23,184 bases of DNA, from positions 1 to 23,184 of the forward strand of contig JAUVIW010000006.1 in NCBI GenBank assembly GCA_030592525.1. The letters run 5' to 3'. The stretch's first letter is position 1; every line of letters begins with the position of its first letter. The translations under genes and the position numbers were made by a program. Below, piece after piece: positions 13,797 through 21,258 of the stretch. Origin of the DNA: an archaeon. GTDB lineage: Archaea; B1Sed10-29; WALL01. Below the pieces are notes generated by a model that made no database searches, had not been told where the DNA came from, and worked only from the letters and a program-made list of their open reading frames with translations.

Positions 13797-13805
13797 CTTT
13801 TTAAT
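13797..13805. promoter_or_regulatory. Shared TATA-like box between NOB1-like and orphan basic protein genes
   Basis: The AT-run CTTTTTAAT is the only such stretch well placed in the 53-nt gap. Its centre is about 26 nt from the minus-strand ATG (13775) and about 28 nt from the plus-strand ATG (13829), so one element may serve both genes. An imperfect palindrome (13780-13796) lies between it and the PIN start and could be an operator. Confidence 0.5.
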
Positions 13806-13828
13806 CCTGGCGGCGCAATAATAGTGGT

Positions 13829-14464
13829 ATGCCCAAGGAAGCACCGAAACGCAGGCGCAGGAAGGTAACCAAAGCACCTGCATTCAACCCTAGAAAGCAC
13901 CTGGAGAAGTACGCGACTGAAGCGGATGAGTTCAGTGAGCATGTGCTTGAGAAAAAGGTCACGGGGAATGTACAAAAAAAAATACTGAATATGCTGAAGA
14001 AAAGAGAGGAATACTGTAAAAATTATTCGGAGTGGGCAAAGGAAAATGAGGAAGCGCATATCAAGGTCATGGGTGAAGACAACAACCTTGAGATACTGCA
14101 CCACATGTTCGGTGGCGCTGGGATAATGCCAACATACGGCGACTACAAAGAACCGGGCGAGAGGGACCTGAACAGGTTCCATGAAAAGAGCGGGATGGGG
14201 CTCGCGCAAGCCGCGCACCAAGTTATACTCATTGATAAAATAGATGAAAGAGAATTGGGGGAATACTTCGGTGCCAACCAATACGCGAAAAGTGATGCAC
14301 GCGATGCTGAAAAGCACAACAGGGAAAGGGAGCTTAAGGAGCTCGTTTTCGAGCACACTTATCCTGGTTTGGACATAAACTCTGGTGAAGGGACGCTGAA
14401 GGACATCTTTTTTGACTACAAGAATTCAGAATTGGTCAAGAGAGTCAGGGAAATTCTGGGGTAA
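13829..14464 (+). CDS. Hypothetical basic/charged protein, no family recognised
   Basis: The product has 211 residues. The N-terminus is strongly basic (PKEAPKRRRRKVTK), followed by a long helical, Lys/Glu-rich region. The middle is His- and Gly-containing (ILHHMFGGAGIMPTYGDYKE), with RFHEKSGMGLAQAAHQV after it. It has no signal peptide, membrane helix or Cys pair. The basic tail suggests nucleic-acid or ribosome binding, but this is inference. The ATG at 13829 is chosen because the TATA-like box is 28 nt upstream. Part of the gene is A-rich (13970-14030) compared with its neighbours. It lies 46 nt upstream of pheS in the same direction, but pheS has its own TATA box. Confidence 0.7.
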   Translation: MPKEAPKRRRRKVTKAPAFNPRKHLEKYATEADEFSEHVLEKKVTGNVQKKILNMLKKREEYCKNYSEWAKENEEAHIKVMGEDNNLEILHHMFGGAGIMPTYGDYKEPGERDLNRFHEKSGMGLAQAAHQVILIDKIDERELGEYFGANQYAKSDARDAEKHNRERELKELVFEHTYPGLDINSGEGTLKDIFFDYKNSELVKRVREILG

Positions 14465-14465
14465 C

Positions 14466-14475
14466 TATATTAAAA
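14466..14475 (+). promoter_or_regulatory. TATA box of the pheST operon
   Basis: TATATTAAAA is centred about 40 nt before the pheS ATG (14511). It predicts a short leader of roughly 14 nt that contains the GGTGG ribosome-binding site at 14502-14506, 4 nt before the ATG. Confidence 0.6.
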
Positions 14476-14510
14476 GGCGAGGCTGTAATAACCTCCAGAT
14501 TGGTGGCTAA

Positions 14511-15995
14511 ATGGACACGCTGCACGAGCACGAAAAGATAATTCTTCAGGCTCTGGAAAAGGGAGCCTTAACCGAAGCAGAGCTAGTGAAAGCCACCGGC
14601 CTGCAGCAGGCAAGCGTGTCTCACGCGAGCCTTTGGCTCTATTCCAAGGGGCTCACGAAAATTGACGAGGCAGTGACCGAGTGGGTGGAGCTCAATGACG
14701 AGGGCCGGAAGTACCTCAAGGAAGGGCTGCCTGAAAGAAAGGCCTTGAAGCTCCTTGCTAAGAGTGATGTCAGTGCCAAAGACCTGGGGGATAAGATTGG
14801 CCCGGCAGAAAGCAGGATTGCCATGGCATGGCTCATGAAGAGCAGGCTTGCGCGGGTTGAGAAAGGAGTAATCAAGCTCACTGAGGAAGGCGAGCGGGCC
14901 CTGAACTCAAAGCTGCCGGCAGAGGAAGCGCTCGAGGCGCTGAACAAAAAAGTGGAGTCCTCGAAAGCGCCGGTTGGAATACTCGGGAAAAGAGGGAAAA
15001 TATTCAGGGTTAGCGAGAACAAGGTGCGAACAGTCATGCTGACGGACAAGGGCAGGAAGCTCGTGGACAAAGGGATAGAGATTGGGAACGAGGTCAACGT
15101 GCTTACCCCGCAGCTCATCAAGAGCGGGAAGTGGAAGGACACCAAGTTCCGCGCTTATGACATCACGGGCGTCGCGCCACCCATGCTCATAGGAAAGAGG
15201 CAGCCGTACAAGGCGCTGCTGGACGAGGCACGCGACCGATTGACTTCAATGGGCTTCATCGAGATGCGCGGGCCGGTTGTCGAGACAGAGTTCTGGAACT
15301 TCGACACCCTTTATCAGCCGCAGAACCACCCGACACGAAGCCGCAAGGACACTTACTATATACTAAAGCCCAACAGGGGCGAACTGCCGACAGACCACAC
15401 CATCAAGGTGCGCCAGGCGCACGAGAGCGGGTTTGCGGAAGGCAGCAGGGGCTGGGGGTACCAGTGGAACCCGGAGAAGGCCAAGGAGCTCATCATGCGC
15501 ACGCACACCACCGCGGTGTCGGCGCACGCAATGGCAGAGCACGGCGACAAGAAAGGCAAGTATTTCACTATCTCGCGCAATTTCCGCAGGGACGTGATTG
15601 ACGCGACGCACCTGCCGGAGTTCTACCAGTGCGACGGGATAATAGTGGACCCGGACATGAACTTCCGCCAGCTCTTGGGTATGCTCAAGGACTTTGCAAG
15701 GGAGTTTGCGTACACAGAGGAAGTGCGGTTCAGGGCAGACTACTTCCCTTACACAGAGCCAAGCGTGGAGCTGAGCGCGAAGCACCCGGACCTGGGGTGG
15801 ATAGAGCTCGGTGGCGCAGGGATGTTCAGGCCCGAGGTACGCGAGCCTCTGGGCATCAAGAGCGAGGTAATGGCCTGGGGACTCGGGTTCGACAGGCTAG
15901 TAATGCTAAAGCTAGGTATCAAAGACATTAGGCAGCTGTTCAGCACCGACCTGAAGTGGCTCGGTGATGTCAGCCTAAGGTATGAGATGAAATAA
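14511..15995 (+). CDS. pheS: Phenylalanyl-tRNA synthetase alpha subunit
   Basis: The product has 494 residues, the archaeal/eukaryotic length. The first 200 residues are winged-helix repeats (ILQALEKGALTEAEL, then LLAKSDVSAKDLGDKIG), the tRNA-contacting DNA-binding-like domains of archaeal and cytosolic enzymes. The class II catalytic core follows, with GFIEMRGPVVETEFWNFDTL (motif 1 region), HPTRSRKDTYYI (motif 2, about 273-284) and GLGFDRLVMLKLGIKDIRQL (motif 3). With PheT it forms an (alpha-beta)2 enzyme that charges tRNA-Phe. Translation probably uses GGTGG 4 nt before the ATG. pheT begins 1 nt after this stop. Confidence 0.97.
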   Translation: MDTLHEHEKIILQALEKGALTEAELVKATGLQQASVSHASLWLYSKGLTKIDEAVTEWVELNDEGRKYLKEGLPERKALKLLAKSDVSAKDLGDKIGPAESRIAMAWLMKSRLARVEKGVIKLTEEGERALNSKLPAEEALEALNKKVESSKAPVGILGKRGKIFRVSENKVRTVMLTDKGRKLVDKGIEIGNEVNVLTPQLIKSGKWKDTKFRAYDITGVAPPMLIGKRQPYKALLDEARDRLTSMGFIEMRGPVVETEFWNFDTLYQPQNHPTRSRKDTYYILKPNRGELPTDHTIKVRQAHESGFAEGSRGWGYQWNPEKAKELIMRTHTTAVSAHAMAEHGDKKGKYFTISRNFRRDVIDATHLPEFYQCDGIIVDPDMNFRQLLGMLKDFAREFAYTEEVRFRADYFPYTEPSVELSAKHPDLGWIELGGAGMFRPEVREPLGIKSEVMAWGLGFDRLVMLKLGIKDIRQLFSTDLKWLGDVSLRYEMK

Positions 15996-15996
15996 T

Positions 15997-17607
15997 ATGC
16001 CAAACGTGACAGTGAAGTACTATGACTTGATTGGCCTCGTCGGCAAGGACCTTAGCATCCGCGACCTCGAGGGGATAGCGCCGAACATCAAGTGCGAGTG
16101 GGAAGGCGTTGACGGAGAGGACATCAAGCTCGAGACCACGCACGACAGGCCGGACATGGTCAGTGCAGAGGGGATTGCGAGGGCGATAAGGAACTATGTT
16201 GGCTTGCCGGCGGACATCCCCGCGTTCCACAAGTCTGATTACGTTTGTGACGTGGACAAAAGCGTGCTCGAGGAAAGGCCGTACTCACGCATGTTTGTTG
16301 TCAAGGGCATCAAGCTCACGAGCGCCTTGATAGAGCAGCTCATGCAGGTGCAGGAAAAGATTCACCTGGTTTATGCTAATGACCGCAAGGACGCGTCCAT
16401 TGGGGTCTATGACCTGGACACGTTCGCGTGGCCAATCACGTACTGCGCAAAGGAAGAGTACAAGTTCACTCCGCTTGGAGAGGAAAGGGAGATGACGTGC
16501 CGTGAGGTCCTGACCAAGACAGAGAAGGGAAGGGACTACGCGCACCTCGTGAAGGGGAGGTACCCGCTCATTATTGACAAGAACGGGCGCGTGCTTTCGC
16601 TGCCCCCTGTGCTAAACAGCGAGGAGACGAAGGTCACGGGGACCACGACAAACTTGTTCTGCGATGTAAGCGGATGGGATGGGGAAGTGGTTGAGAAGGT
16701 TGCTGCCCTGCTTGCGTGTGCGCTGAGCGAGAGGGGCGAAATCTATTACGTTACTATGAAGTATCCGGACCACACGATTGAGAGCCCGGAGCTCAAGAAG
16801 GAGAGCACCACCGCAAGTGTGATGGCAATAAACAAGCTCATCGGGAGCGAGTTCTCGCCACACGAGTGCATAGGGCTGCTCGCGAAGTCAGGTTTCCACG
16901 CGAAGGCACAGGGCGACTCCCTTGAGGTAGTGGTGCCGCCGTACCGCTATGACCTAATGCACCCAGTGGACATTGCTGAGGAAATAGCGATTGCCTATGG
17001 CTACAATGAGTTCAAGCCGCTAATGCCGGAGGTGCCGACCATCGGAATAAGGCACCCCTTGGAACGCTTGTCAGAGCAGGCGCGCGAGGCGCTTGTTGGC
17101 GCTGGGTTCCAGGAAGTGCTTACGTTCATACTCTGTTCCAAAAGGATTCTTGAGGCAGCGCCGGGGCCGCCGTTCGCGGAGCTGGAGAACCCGGTGAGTG
17201 ATGAGTACAACGCGGTGCGCTCATGGCTAGTGCCAAGGCACCTTGATTTCCTTGCGAAGAACAAGCACTTGCCGCTGCCGCACAGGGTGTTCGAGGCAGA
17301 GGACATTGTGATTACTGACGGCAAGGAAACTTACACGAGGCGCAATGTGTCGGCGAGCATTTGTAATTCCACGGCAACGTTCACTGAGATGCACTCGGTG
17401 CTTGACTCACTCATGAAGAACTTGGGCAAGGAGTACACGCTCAAGCCAGGGAAGCATGACACGTTCCTCCGCGGCAGGTGCGGTGTAGTCATGGTCAACG
17501 GCAAGGAAGCAGGGGTCATCGGGGAAATACACCCCAAGGTGCTGAACGCGTTTGAGTTGGAGAACCCGGTTGTCAGCCTCGAGCTGTGTTTGGACGAGCT
17601 CTTATGA
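15997..17607 (+). CDS. pheT: Phenylalanyl-tRNA synthetase beta subunit
   Basis: The product has 536 residues, the compact archaeal form. The B1 region reads KLETTHDRPDMVSAEGIARAI. The B3/B4 editing domain includes TGTTTNLFCDVSGWD. The B5 DNA-binding-like domain includes VVVPPYRYDLMHPVDIAEEI, and the C-terminal catalytic-like module ends with GVVMVNGKEAGVIGEIHPKV. It provides the tRNA-binding and editing functions of the synthetase, removing mischarged Tyr. The ATG follows the pheS TAA by one base, so the two are translationally coupled. The 3' end overlaps the convergent rfcL stop by 6 nt. Confidence 0.97.
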   Translation: MPNVTVKYYDLIGLVGKDLSIRDLEGIAPNIKCEWEGVDGEDIKLETTHDRPDMVSAEGIARAIRNYVGLPADIPAFHKSDYVCDVDKSVLEERPYSRMFVVKGIKLTSALIEQLMQVQEKIHLVYANDRKDASIGVYDLDTFAWPITYCAKEEYKFTPLGEEREMTCREVLTKTEKGRDYAHLVKGRYPLIIDKNGRVLSLPPVLNSEETKVTGTTTNLFCDVSGWDGEVVEKVAALLACALSERGEIYYVTMKYPDHTIESPELKKESTTASVMAINKLIGSEFSPHECIGLLAKSGFHAKAQGDSLEVVVPPYRYDLMHPVDIAEEIAIAYGYNEFKPLMPEVPTIGIRHPLERLSEQAREALVGAGFQEVLTFILCSKRILEAAPGPPFAELENPVSDEYNAVRSWLVPRHLDFLAKNKHLPLPHRVFEAEDIVITDGKETYTRRNVSASICNSTATFTEMHSVLDSLMKNLGKEYTLKPGKHDTFLRGRCGVVMVNGKEAGVIGEIHPKVLNAFELENPVVSLELCLDELL

Positions 17608-18903
17608 GAAGCTAGCGAGAGAGCTCTGGTTCCTGTCCACGAGGCTCTCGGCAATCTCTTTCTGGTGCAGCTCATCCGCTTTCTCGTAGATTTTCTTTGC
17701 TTTTGCTGCAGTGTAGCCGAAGTACTCTATTTCCTTGTCCTCGAGGCCGAAGAAGGCCGACAGGCCGACGGCGTACCTCTCCTGCGAGAAGAGCTCCATG
17801 TAGTAGTAGAGGTAGTGCTGGATGACCTCTTTCTTCGAGGCGTGGATTTTCCCTGATATTTTCATGGCGATGCCGTCGCGCAGCCCGCGCTTCGCCTTCG
17901 AGCGCGAGAGGAGCGAAATGAACTGGGGGAAGGAGTACGGAGTGAACTTGTGGTACGGCTCCTTCTTCGACAAGGCGACTCCGGCGGTCATGAGGTCTAT
18001 GGTGTACTTGAGGAGGGACCAGGACTGGCGGCGGCGAATCCTGCCATAATAGACATCGGCGCGGGCAAGCTCCTTGAACGCGTTCGCGATGTCCTCCTTG
18101 TCCTCGTACTCGCGCGGGATGTTTTCGTCGACCCACTTGAGGAACAGGTCAGGGTCCTCGCGGACAGTGTCGAAAACTCCGCGGGCCTTCTTGAAGTCAG
18201 TTGTCTTGAACACGGCGCGCATGGCGTTGAAGATGTTGTCCATGCGGTCGCGGTCTGTGAGCATTATGTCCTCTTCGGTTAGTTCCTTGCGGCCCTCTGA
18301 CAATGCCTGGAGGTCGTTGATTGCGGCTTTCAGGTCGCCGCACGCGTTCTTCGCGAGTGACTCGAGTGCCGCGGGGTCGGCATTGATGCCCTTGTCCTCG
18401 GCAATGCGTGCTAGTGTTTTCTTGATGGTGCTGTAGTGGACCTTTTTGTAGACCACCTTGTCGCAGTACTTTTTGATTGTTGCGAGCTGCTTTGCGTACG
18501 CATCGTTCGCTGTGAGGATGATTGGTGACGCGCCCCCTTTGACTACGTCGAGCATTGCGGTGGTGCCACCGCGGTCATTGCGGAAGAGTCCGTCAGCCTC
18601 GTCGAACAGTATCATGCGGCGGTTGCCTGAGAAGGTTGTGCTCACGCTTGCGAGGCCGGCGGTGCGCTGGATTATGGCCTTGTTCCTTTGTTCGGAAGAG
18701 TTCATCTCAAGGAGGTCCCAGTTTTTGGTCCTCGCGAGGGCAAGGGCTGTCGCCGTCTTTCCGATGCCGGGGCCGCCCACGAGAAGGAGTGCCTTGGCTC
18801 CGGGCTTCCAGCTGTCCGCCCACTTCGTGACGGCATCCAGGGCACTCGGGTTGCCGACAACGTCCTCGAGCAATCCAGGCGCATACTCCTCAGTCCACTG
18901 CAT
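17602..18903 (-). CDS. rfcL: Replication factor C large subunit
   Basis: The product has 433 residues. The AAA+ core has Walker A GGPGIGKT (43-50), Walker B MILFDEADGL (97-106) and a sensor-1 Asn in LTANDAYA. The start WTEEYAPGLLEDVVGNPSAL is typical of archaeal RfcL. The middle carries the RFC collar domain. The C-terminus ends QSSLASFS, a PCNA-interacting (PIP-box-like) motif with one aromatic missing, as in clamp-loader large subunits. With RfcS it loads PCNA on DNA. It starts at the ATG at 18903, divergent from the GTPase gene with 41 nt between starts. Confidence 0.95.
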   Translation of the reverse strand: MQWTEEYAPGLLEDVVGNPSALDAVTKWADSWKPGAKALLLVGGPGIGKTATALALARTKNWDLLEMNSSEQRNKAIIQRTAGLASVSTTFSGNRRMILFDEADGLFRNDRGGTTAMLDVVKGGASPIILTANDAYAKQLATIKKYCDKVVYKKVHYSTIKKTLARIAEDKGINADPAALESLAKNACGDLKAAINDLQALSEGRKELTEEDIMLTDRDRMDNIFNAMRAVFKTTDFKKARGVFDTVREDPDLFLKWVDENIPREYEDKEDIANAFKELARADVYYGRIRRRQSWSLLKYTIDLMTAGVALSKKEPYHKFTPYSFPQFISLLSRSKAKRGLRDGIAMKISGKIHASKKEVIQHYLYYYMELFSQERYAVGLSAFFGLEDKEIEYFGYTAAKAKKIYEKADELHQKEIAESLVDRNQSSLASFS

Positions 18904-18912
18904 GTGGATAAG

Positions 18913-18936
18913 TTAATAAGCCGAGGGGAATAAAAT
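18913..18936. promoter_or_regulatory. Two interleaved TATA boxes between rfcL and the GTPase gene
   Basis: TTAATAA (18913-18919) is centred 29 nt before the GTPase ATG at 18945. AATAAAAT (18929-18936), read on the minus strand, is centred about 29 nt before the rfcL ATG at 18903. Both genes are therefore predicted to be leaderless from a 41-nt divergent spacer, the same length as the SPFH/DUF373 spacer. Confidence 0.55.
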
Positions 18937-18944
18937 GCTAACGC

Positions 18945-20066
18945 ATGAAGATAGGTATTGTTGGCAAGCCATCGTCAGGAAAGAGCACTTTCCTGAACGC
19001 AGCCTGCCTCACTGATGCGCAAATGGCGGCGTACCCGTTCACGACCATAAAGCCCAATCTGGGGACTGCGGTTGTTACGGTAAAGTGCCCGTGTGTGGAC
19101 TTGGGTGTCAAGCACTGCGATGGGAAAAGATTGGTGCCGGTTCCGATGGTGGATGTTGCGGGGTTGGTGCCGGGGGCGCATGAAGGCAAGGGAATGGGCA
19201 ACCAGTTCCTCACTGACTTGGCTGATGCCGATGCACTCATTCACGTTGTTGACTACACAGGGAAGACTGATGCCGAAGGAAACCCGGGCCAAGGGGATCC
19301 AGCTGCGGACATACAGTTCCTGGAGGACGAGCTTGACCATTGGATCAAGGGAATTATCGAAAAGAACTGGGCCGTGTTGTATAGGAAAGTGGAAATGAAC
19401 CAGTTCAAGCTTTCGGCCGCGGTGTACCAACAGGTCAGCGGGCTGAAGGTGAGCGAAGAAGAGGTTGAGAAAGCCATACTCGCAATTAATTTCAAGGTCG
19501 GGGATGACTTGCTGCTATTGGCGCGCGAGATACGCAAGCGGAACAAGAAGATTATTGTCGCGGCGAACAAGATGGACACGAAGGAAGCGCAAGCGAATTA
19601 CGAGCGCGTTAAGAAGGGGATTCCGTGCTGCGCAGAGGCAGAGCTTGCGTTACGCAGGGCTGCGGAGAAGGAATTGATTAGTTATCACCCGGGGGCAAGT
19701 GACTTTACCACTAACAAGGAGCTGCCTGAGAAGCAGGCGCATGCACTTGAGTTCATTCGCGATAACGTGCTGAAGAAGTTCGGCAGCACGGGTGTACAGG
19801 AAGTTGTTGACAAAAGCGTTTATGAGCTGTTGGAGTACATTGTTGTTTACCCGGTTGAGGACGAGGGCAAGCTCACTGACAAGAAAGGGAGAGTTCTTCC
19901 GGATGCGTACCTCATGCCAAAGGGAAGCACGGCGCTGCAGCTCGCGTACAAGGTTCACACTGACATTGGGGATAAGTTCATCGGCGCGATTGACGCGCGC
20001 ACCAAGAAGCGGATTGGCAAAGAGCACGAGCTGAAGGACGGCGACGTGATTCGCATTCTAGTCTAA
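18945..20066 (+). CDS. YchF/Obg-related TRAFAC GTPase with TGS domain
   Basis: The product has 373 residues. G-domain motifs are G1 GKPSSGKST (7-15), G2 around YPFTTIKPN, G3 DVAGLVPGAHEGKGMGNQF (70-88) and G4 NKMD (208-211). A helical insertion lies between G3 and G4, and a TGS domain ends the protein (TALQLAYKVHTDIGDKFIGA, then HELKDGDVIRIL). The arrangement is that of the YchF/OLA1 family. The G4 motif is the standard GTP-type NKxD rather than the NxxE of ATP-preferring bacterial YchF, so GTP is probably the substrate. The family associates with ribosomes and stress responses. The stop overlaps the convergent small gene by 4 nt. Confidence 0.92.
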   Translation: MKIGIVGKPSSGKSTFLNAACLTDAQMAAYPFTTIKPNLGTAVVTVKCPCVDLGVKHCDGKRLVPVPMVDVAGLVPGAHEGKGMGNQFLTDLADADALIHVVDYTGKTDAEGNPGQGDPAADIQFLEDELDHWIKGIIEKNWAVLYRKVEMNQFKLSAAVYQQVSGLKVSEEEVEKAILAINFKVGDDLLLLAREIRKRNKKIIVAANKMDTKEAQANYERVKKGIPCCAEAELALRRAAEKELISYHPGASDFTTNKELPEKQAHALEFIRDNVLKKFGSTGVQEVVDKSVYELLEYIVVYPVEDEGKLTDKKGRVLPDAYLMPKGSTALQLAYKVHTDIGDKFIGAIDARTKKRIGKEHELKDGDVIRILV

Positions 20067-20344
20067 TCAAACTCGAATTCCTGCGAGCCCTCTTTCTGGA
20101 AATGGATTGTTTCCTGTGCCTGGTTGGGCTCGTATGACGCGGCCTTGCCTTCGAGGAGCTCTTCCTCTTTCTCTACGGCGGCCTCAAGCGCTTTCATTTC
20201 GCGCGCCTTGCGCTGGATGCGGAGCAAGGAGTAGAAGTAAGCGTTCATGATTGTGTCAAGGCCCATCTGTCGCTTCTCGTGCCCCTTGGACACGTCCCTG
20301 ACGTATAGCTCCACAAGCTTGAAGGCTATATCCTCGTCTTCCAT
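20063..20344 (-). CDS. Small acidic hypothetical protein
   Basis: The product has 93 residues and no family was recognised. It begins MEDEDIAFKLVELYVRDVSK and continues QMGLDTIMNAYFYSLLRI, an amphipathic helix, then a Lys/Glu coiled-coil-like stretch (EMKALEAAVEKEEELLEGK) and an acidic Gln-rich tail. It is probably a small, mostly helical soluble protein. The ATG at 20344 is preferred over a GTG five codons upstream because it sits about 28 nt from the TATA box. The gene is divergent from the endonuclease IV-like gene. Confidence 0.75.
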   Translation of the reverse strand: MEDEDIAFKLVELYVRDVSKGHEKRQMGLDTIMNAYFYSLLRIQRKAREMKALEAAVEKEEELLEGKAASYEPNQAQETIHFQKEGSQEFEFD

Positions 20345-20368
20345 ACTTCCAACTAACACTATCTCCCC

Positions 20369-20375
20369 TTATAAA
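20369..20375. promoter_or_regulatory. Single TATA box apparently serving two divergent genes
   Basis: TTATAAA is the only TATA-like stretch in the 56-nt gap. Read on the minus strand it is TTTATAA, so it works equally well both ways. Its centre (20372) is 28 nt from the minus-strand ATG at 20344 and 29 nt from the plus-strand ATG at 20401, the leaderless spacing in both directions. Confidence 0.65.
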
Positions 20376-20400
20376 CCTTTCGCGGCATAACTATGAAGGC

Positions 20401-21027
20401 ATGGTCACGCTCGGGATTGCCAGCCCCCCAGAGAGGGTGCCAGAAGGATTCGACTTGGTAGAGATACAGTGCGAAAAAAGCGTGCCGAAAAAATCGGCGC
20501 AGCTGCCCAAGGCGAAGTACACTGTGCACGCACCATACTACGGAACCATAGCCACGGACAAAGAGCAAAAAGCCAAGGACGCGCGGATGCGGATTATTGA
20601 TGCCAGTGCTTTTGCGAGAAAGGTCGGCGGTAAATTGGTTGTGGCGAGAGCGGGATTTTACGCAAAGAAAAAGCCCGGCGAAGTCTTCGAAATAGTGAAG
20701 CGCAACTGCAAAAACTTGAAGAGGAGCATGTCCGTGCCACTCGGCATCGAGACGCAGCCAAGGCAATCACAGTTCGGGTCACTGAACGAAGTGCTCAGGC
20801 TCGCAAAGGAAGCCAAAATAGTTCCGGTGCTCAACCTTAGCGCGATAAAGGAGCGCGACGGGAAAATCAATCTCGAGGAAGTGCTGAACAGGGTGAAAAT
20901 GCCGTATTGCCACTATGACTCAAGGGTTGATATCGAGACGCTGGCGTATGTCGCGGGAAAGATGTATGACGTCACGCTCGTCGCAGAGGACGAGAAGGCG
21001 GCTGACGCGCTCTCGAAAGTCCTATAG
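20401..21027 (+). CDS. Endonuclease IV-like TIM-barrel protein with lost metal ligands
   Basis: The product has 208 residues. The family signature is clear: YTVHAPYYGTIATDKE (His43), KLVVARAGFYAKKKPGEVFEIVK, and LGIETQPRQSQFGSLNEVL (Glu117). These align with the archaeal Nfo segments HAPYYINLAS, VVFHPGYY and LGLETxGKQSQFGTLDE. It is shorter than the usual roughly 280 residues, mainly at the N-terminus. By eye alignment several zinc ligands are replaced: the His of VVFHPG is Arg83, the Asp and His of DxxH become Asn145 and Ala148 (LNLSAIKER), while His43, Glu117 and His171 remain. AP-endonuclease activity is therefore doubtful, and it may be a substrate-binding or altered-specificity barrel. 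RNase P p30 was considered and rejected. Confidence 0.75.
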   Translation: MVTLGIASPPERVPEGFDLVEIQCEKSVPKKSAQLPKAKYTVHAPYYGTIATDKEQKAKDARMRIIDASAFARKVGGKLVVARAGFYAKKKPGEVFEIVKRNCKNLKRSMSVPLGIETQPRQSQFGSLNEVLRLAKEAKIVPVLNLSAIKERDGKINLEEVLNRVKMPYCHYDSRVDIETLAYVAGKMYDVTLVAEDEKAADALSKVL

Positions 21028-21258
21028 TGAGTCCATCGCGAAAACGGTTTTGGTGCCCTTAAGCTTCTTCTGGACCAGGTCACCCAAGTTCAGTACCTCG
21101 TCTGTTGACGGGGACTTGTCCCAAATGTACTCGAGGTCGTAGTTTCCGGACATGGCCTTGAAGCCGATTGAGGTCAACAGCTCAATAACCTTTGATGGGC
21201 TTTCGCCGTCACTGTTGAACCAAAGAGTCAGGTAAGTGCGCACTTCAGTCACCACCAT
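21022..21258 (-). CDS. Small conserved-looking hypothetical protein
   Basis: The product has 78 residues from the ATG at 21258 (MVVTEVRTYLTLWFNSDGES). A GTG at 21243, 8 nt after GGTGG, is an alternative start giving 73 residues. The pattern of an initial beta strand (RTYLTLWF), then a helix (PSKVIELLTSIGF), then strands looks like a ferredoxin-like fold. Function is unknown. The start overlaps the end of the coiled-coil gene by 14 nt, so translation is coupled. The stop overlaps the endonuclease IV-like gene by 3 nt. Confidence 0.7.
   Translation of the reverse strand: MVVTEVRTYLTLWFNSDGESPSKVIELLTSIGFKAMSGNYDLEYIWDKSPSTDEVLNLGDLVQKKLKGTKTVFAMDSL

Noticed and set aside
20401..21027. RNase P protein subunit p30 (also a TIM-like barrel)
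   Set aside because: HAPYY, VVARAGFY and IETxxxQSQFGSL match endonuclease IV segments. The p30 start pattern with the DLHVHS-type strand is absent.
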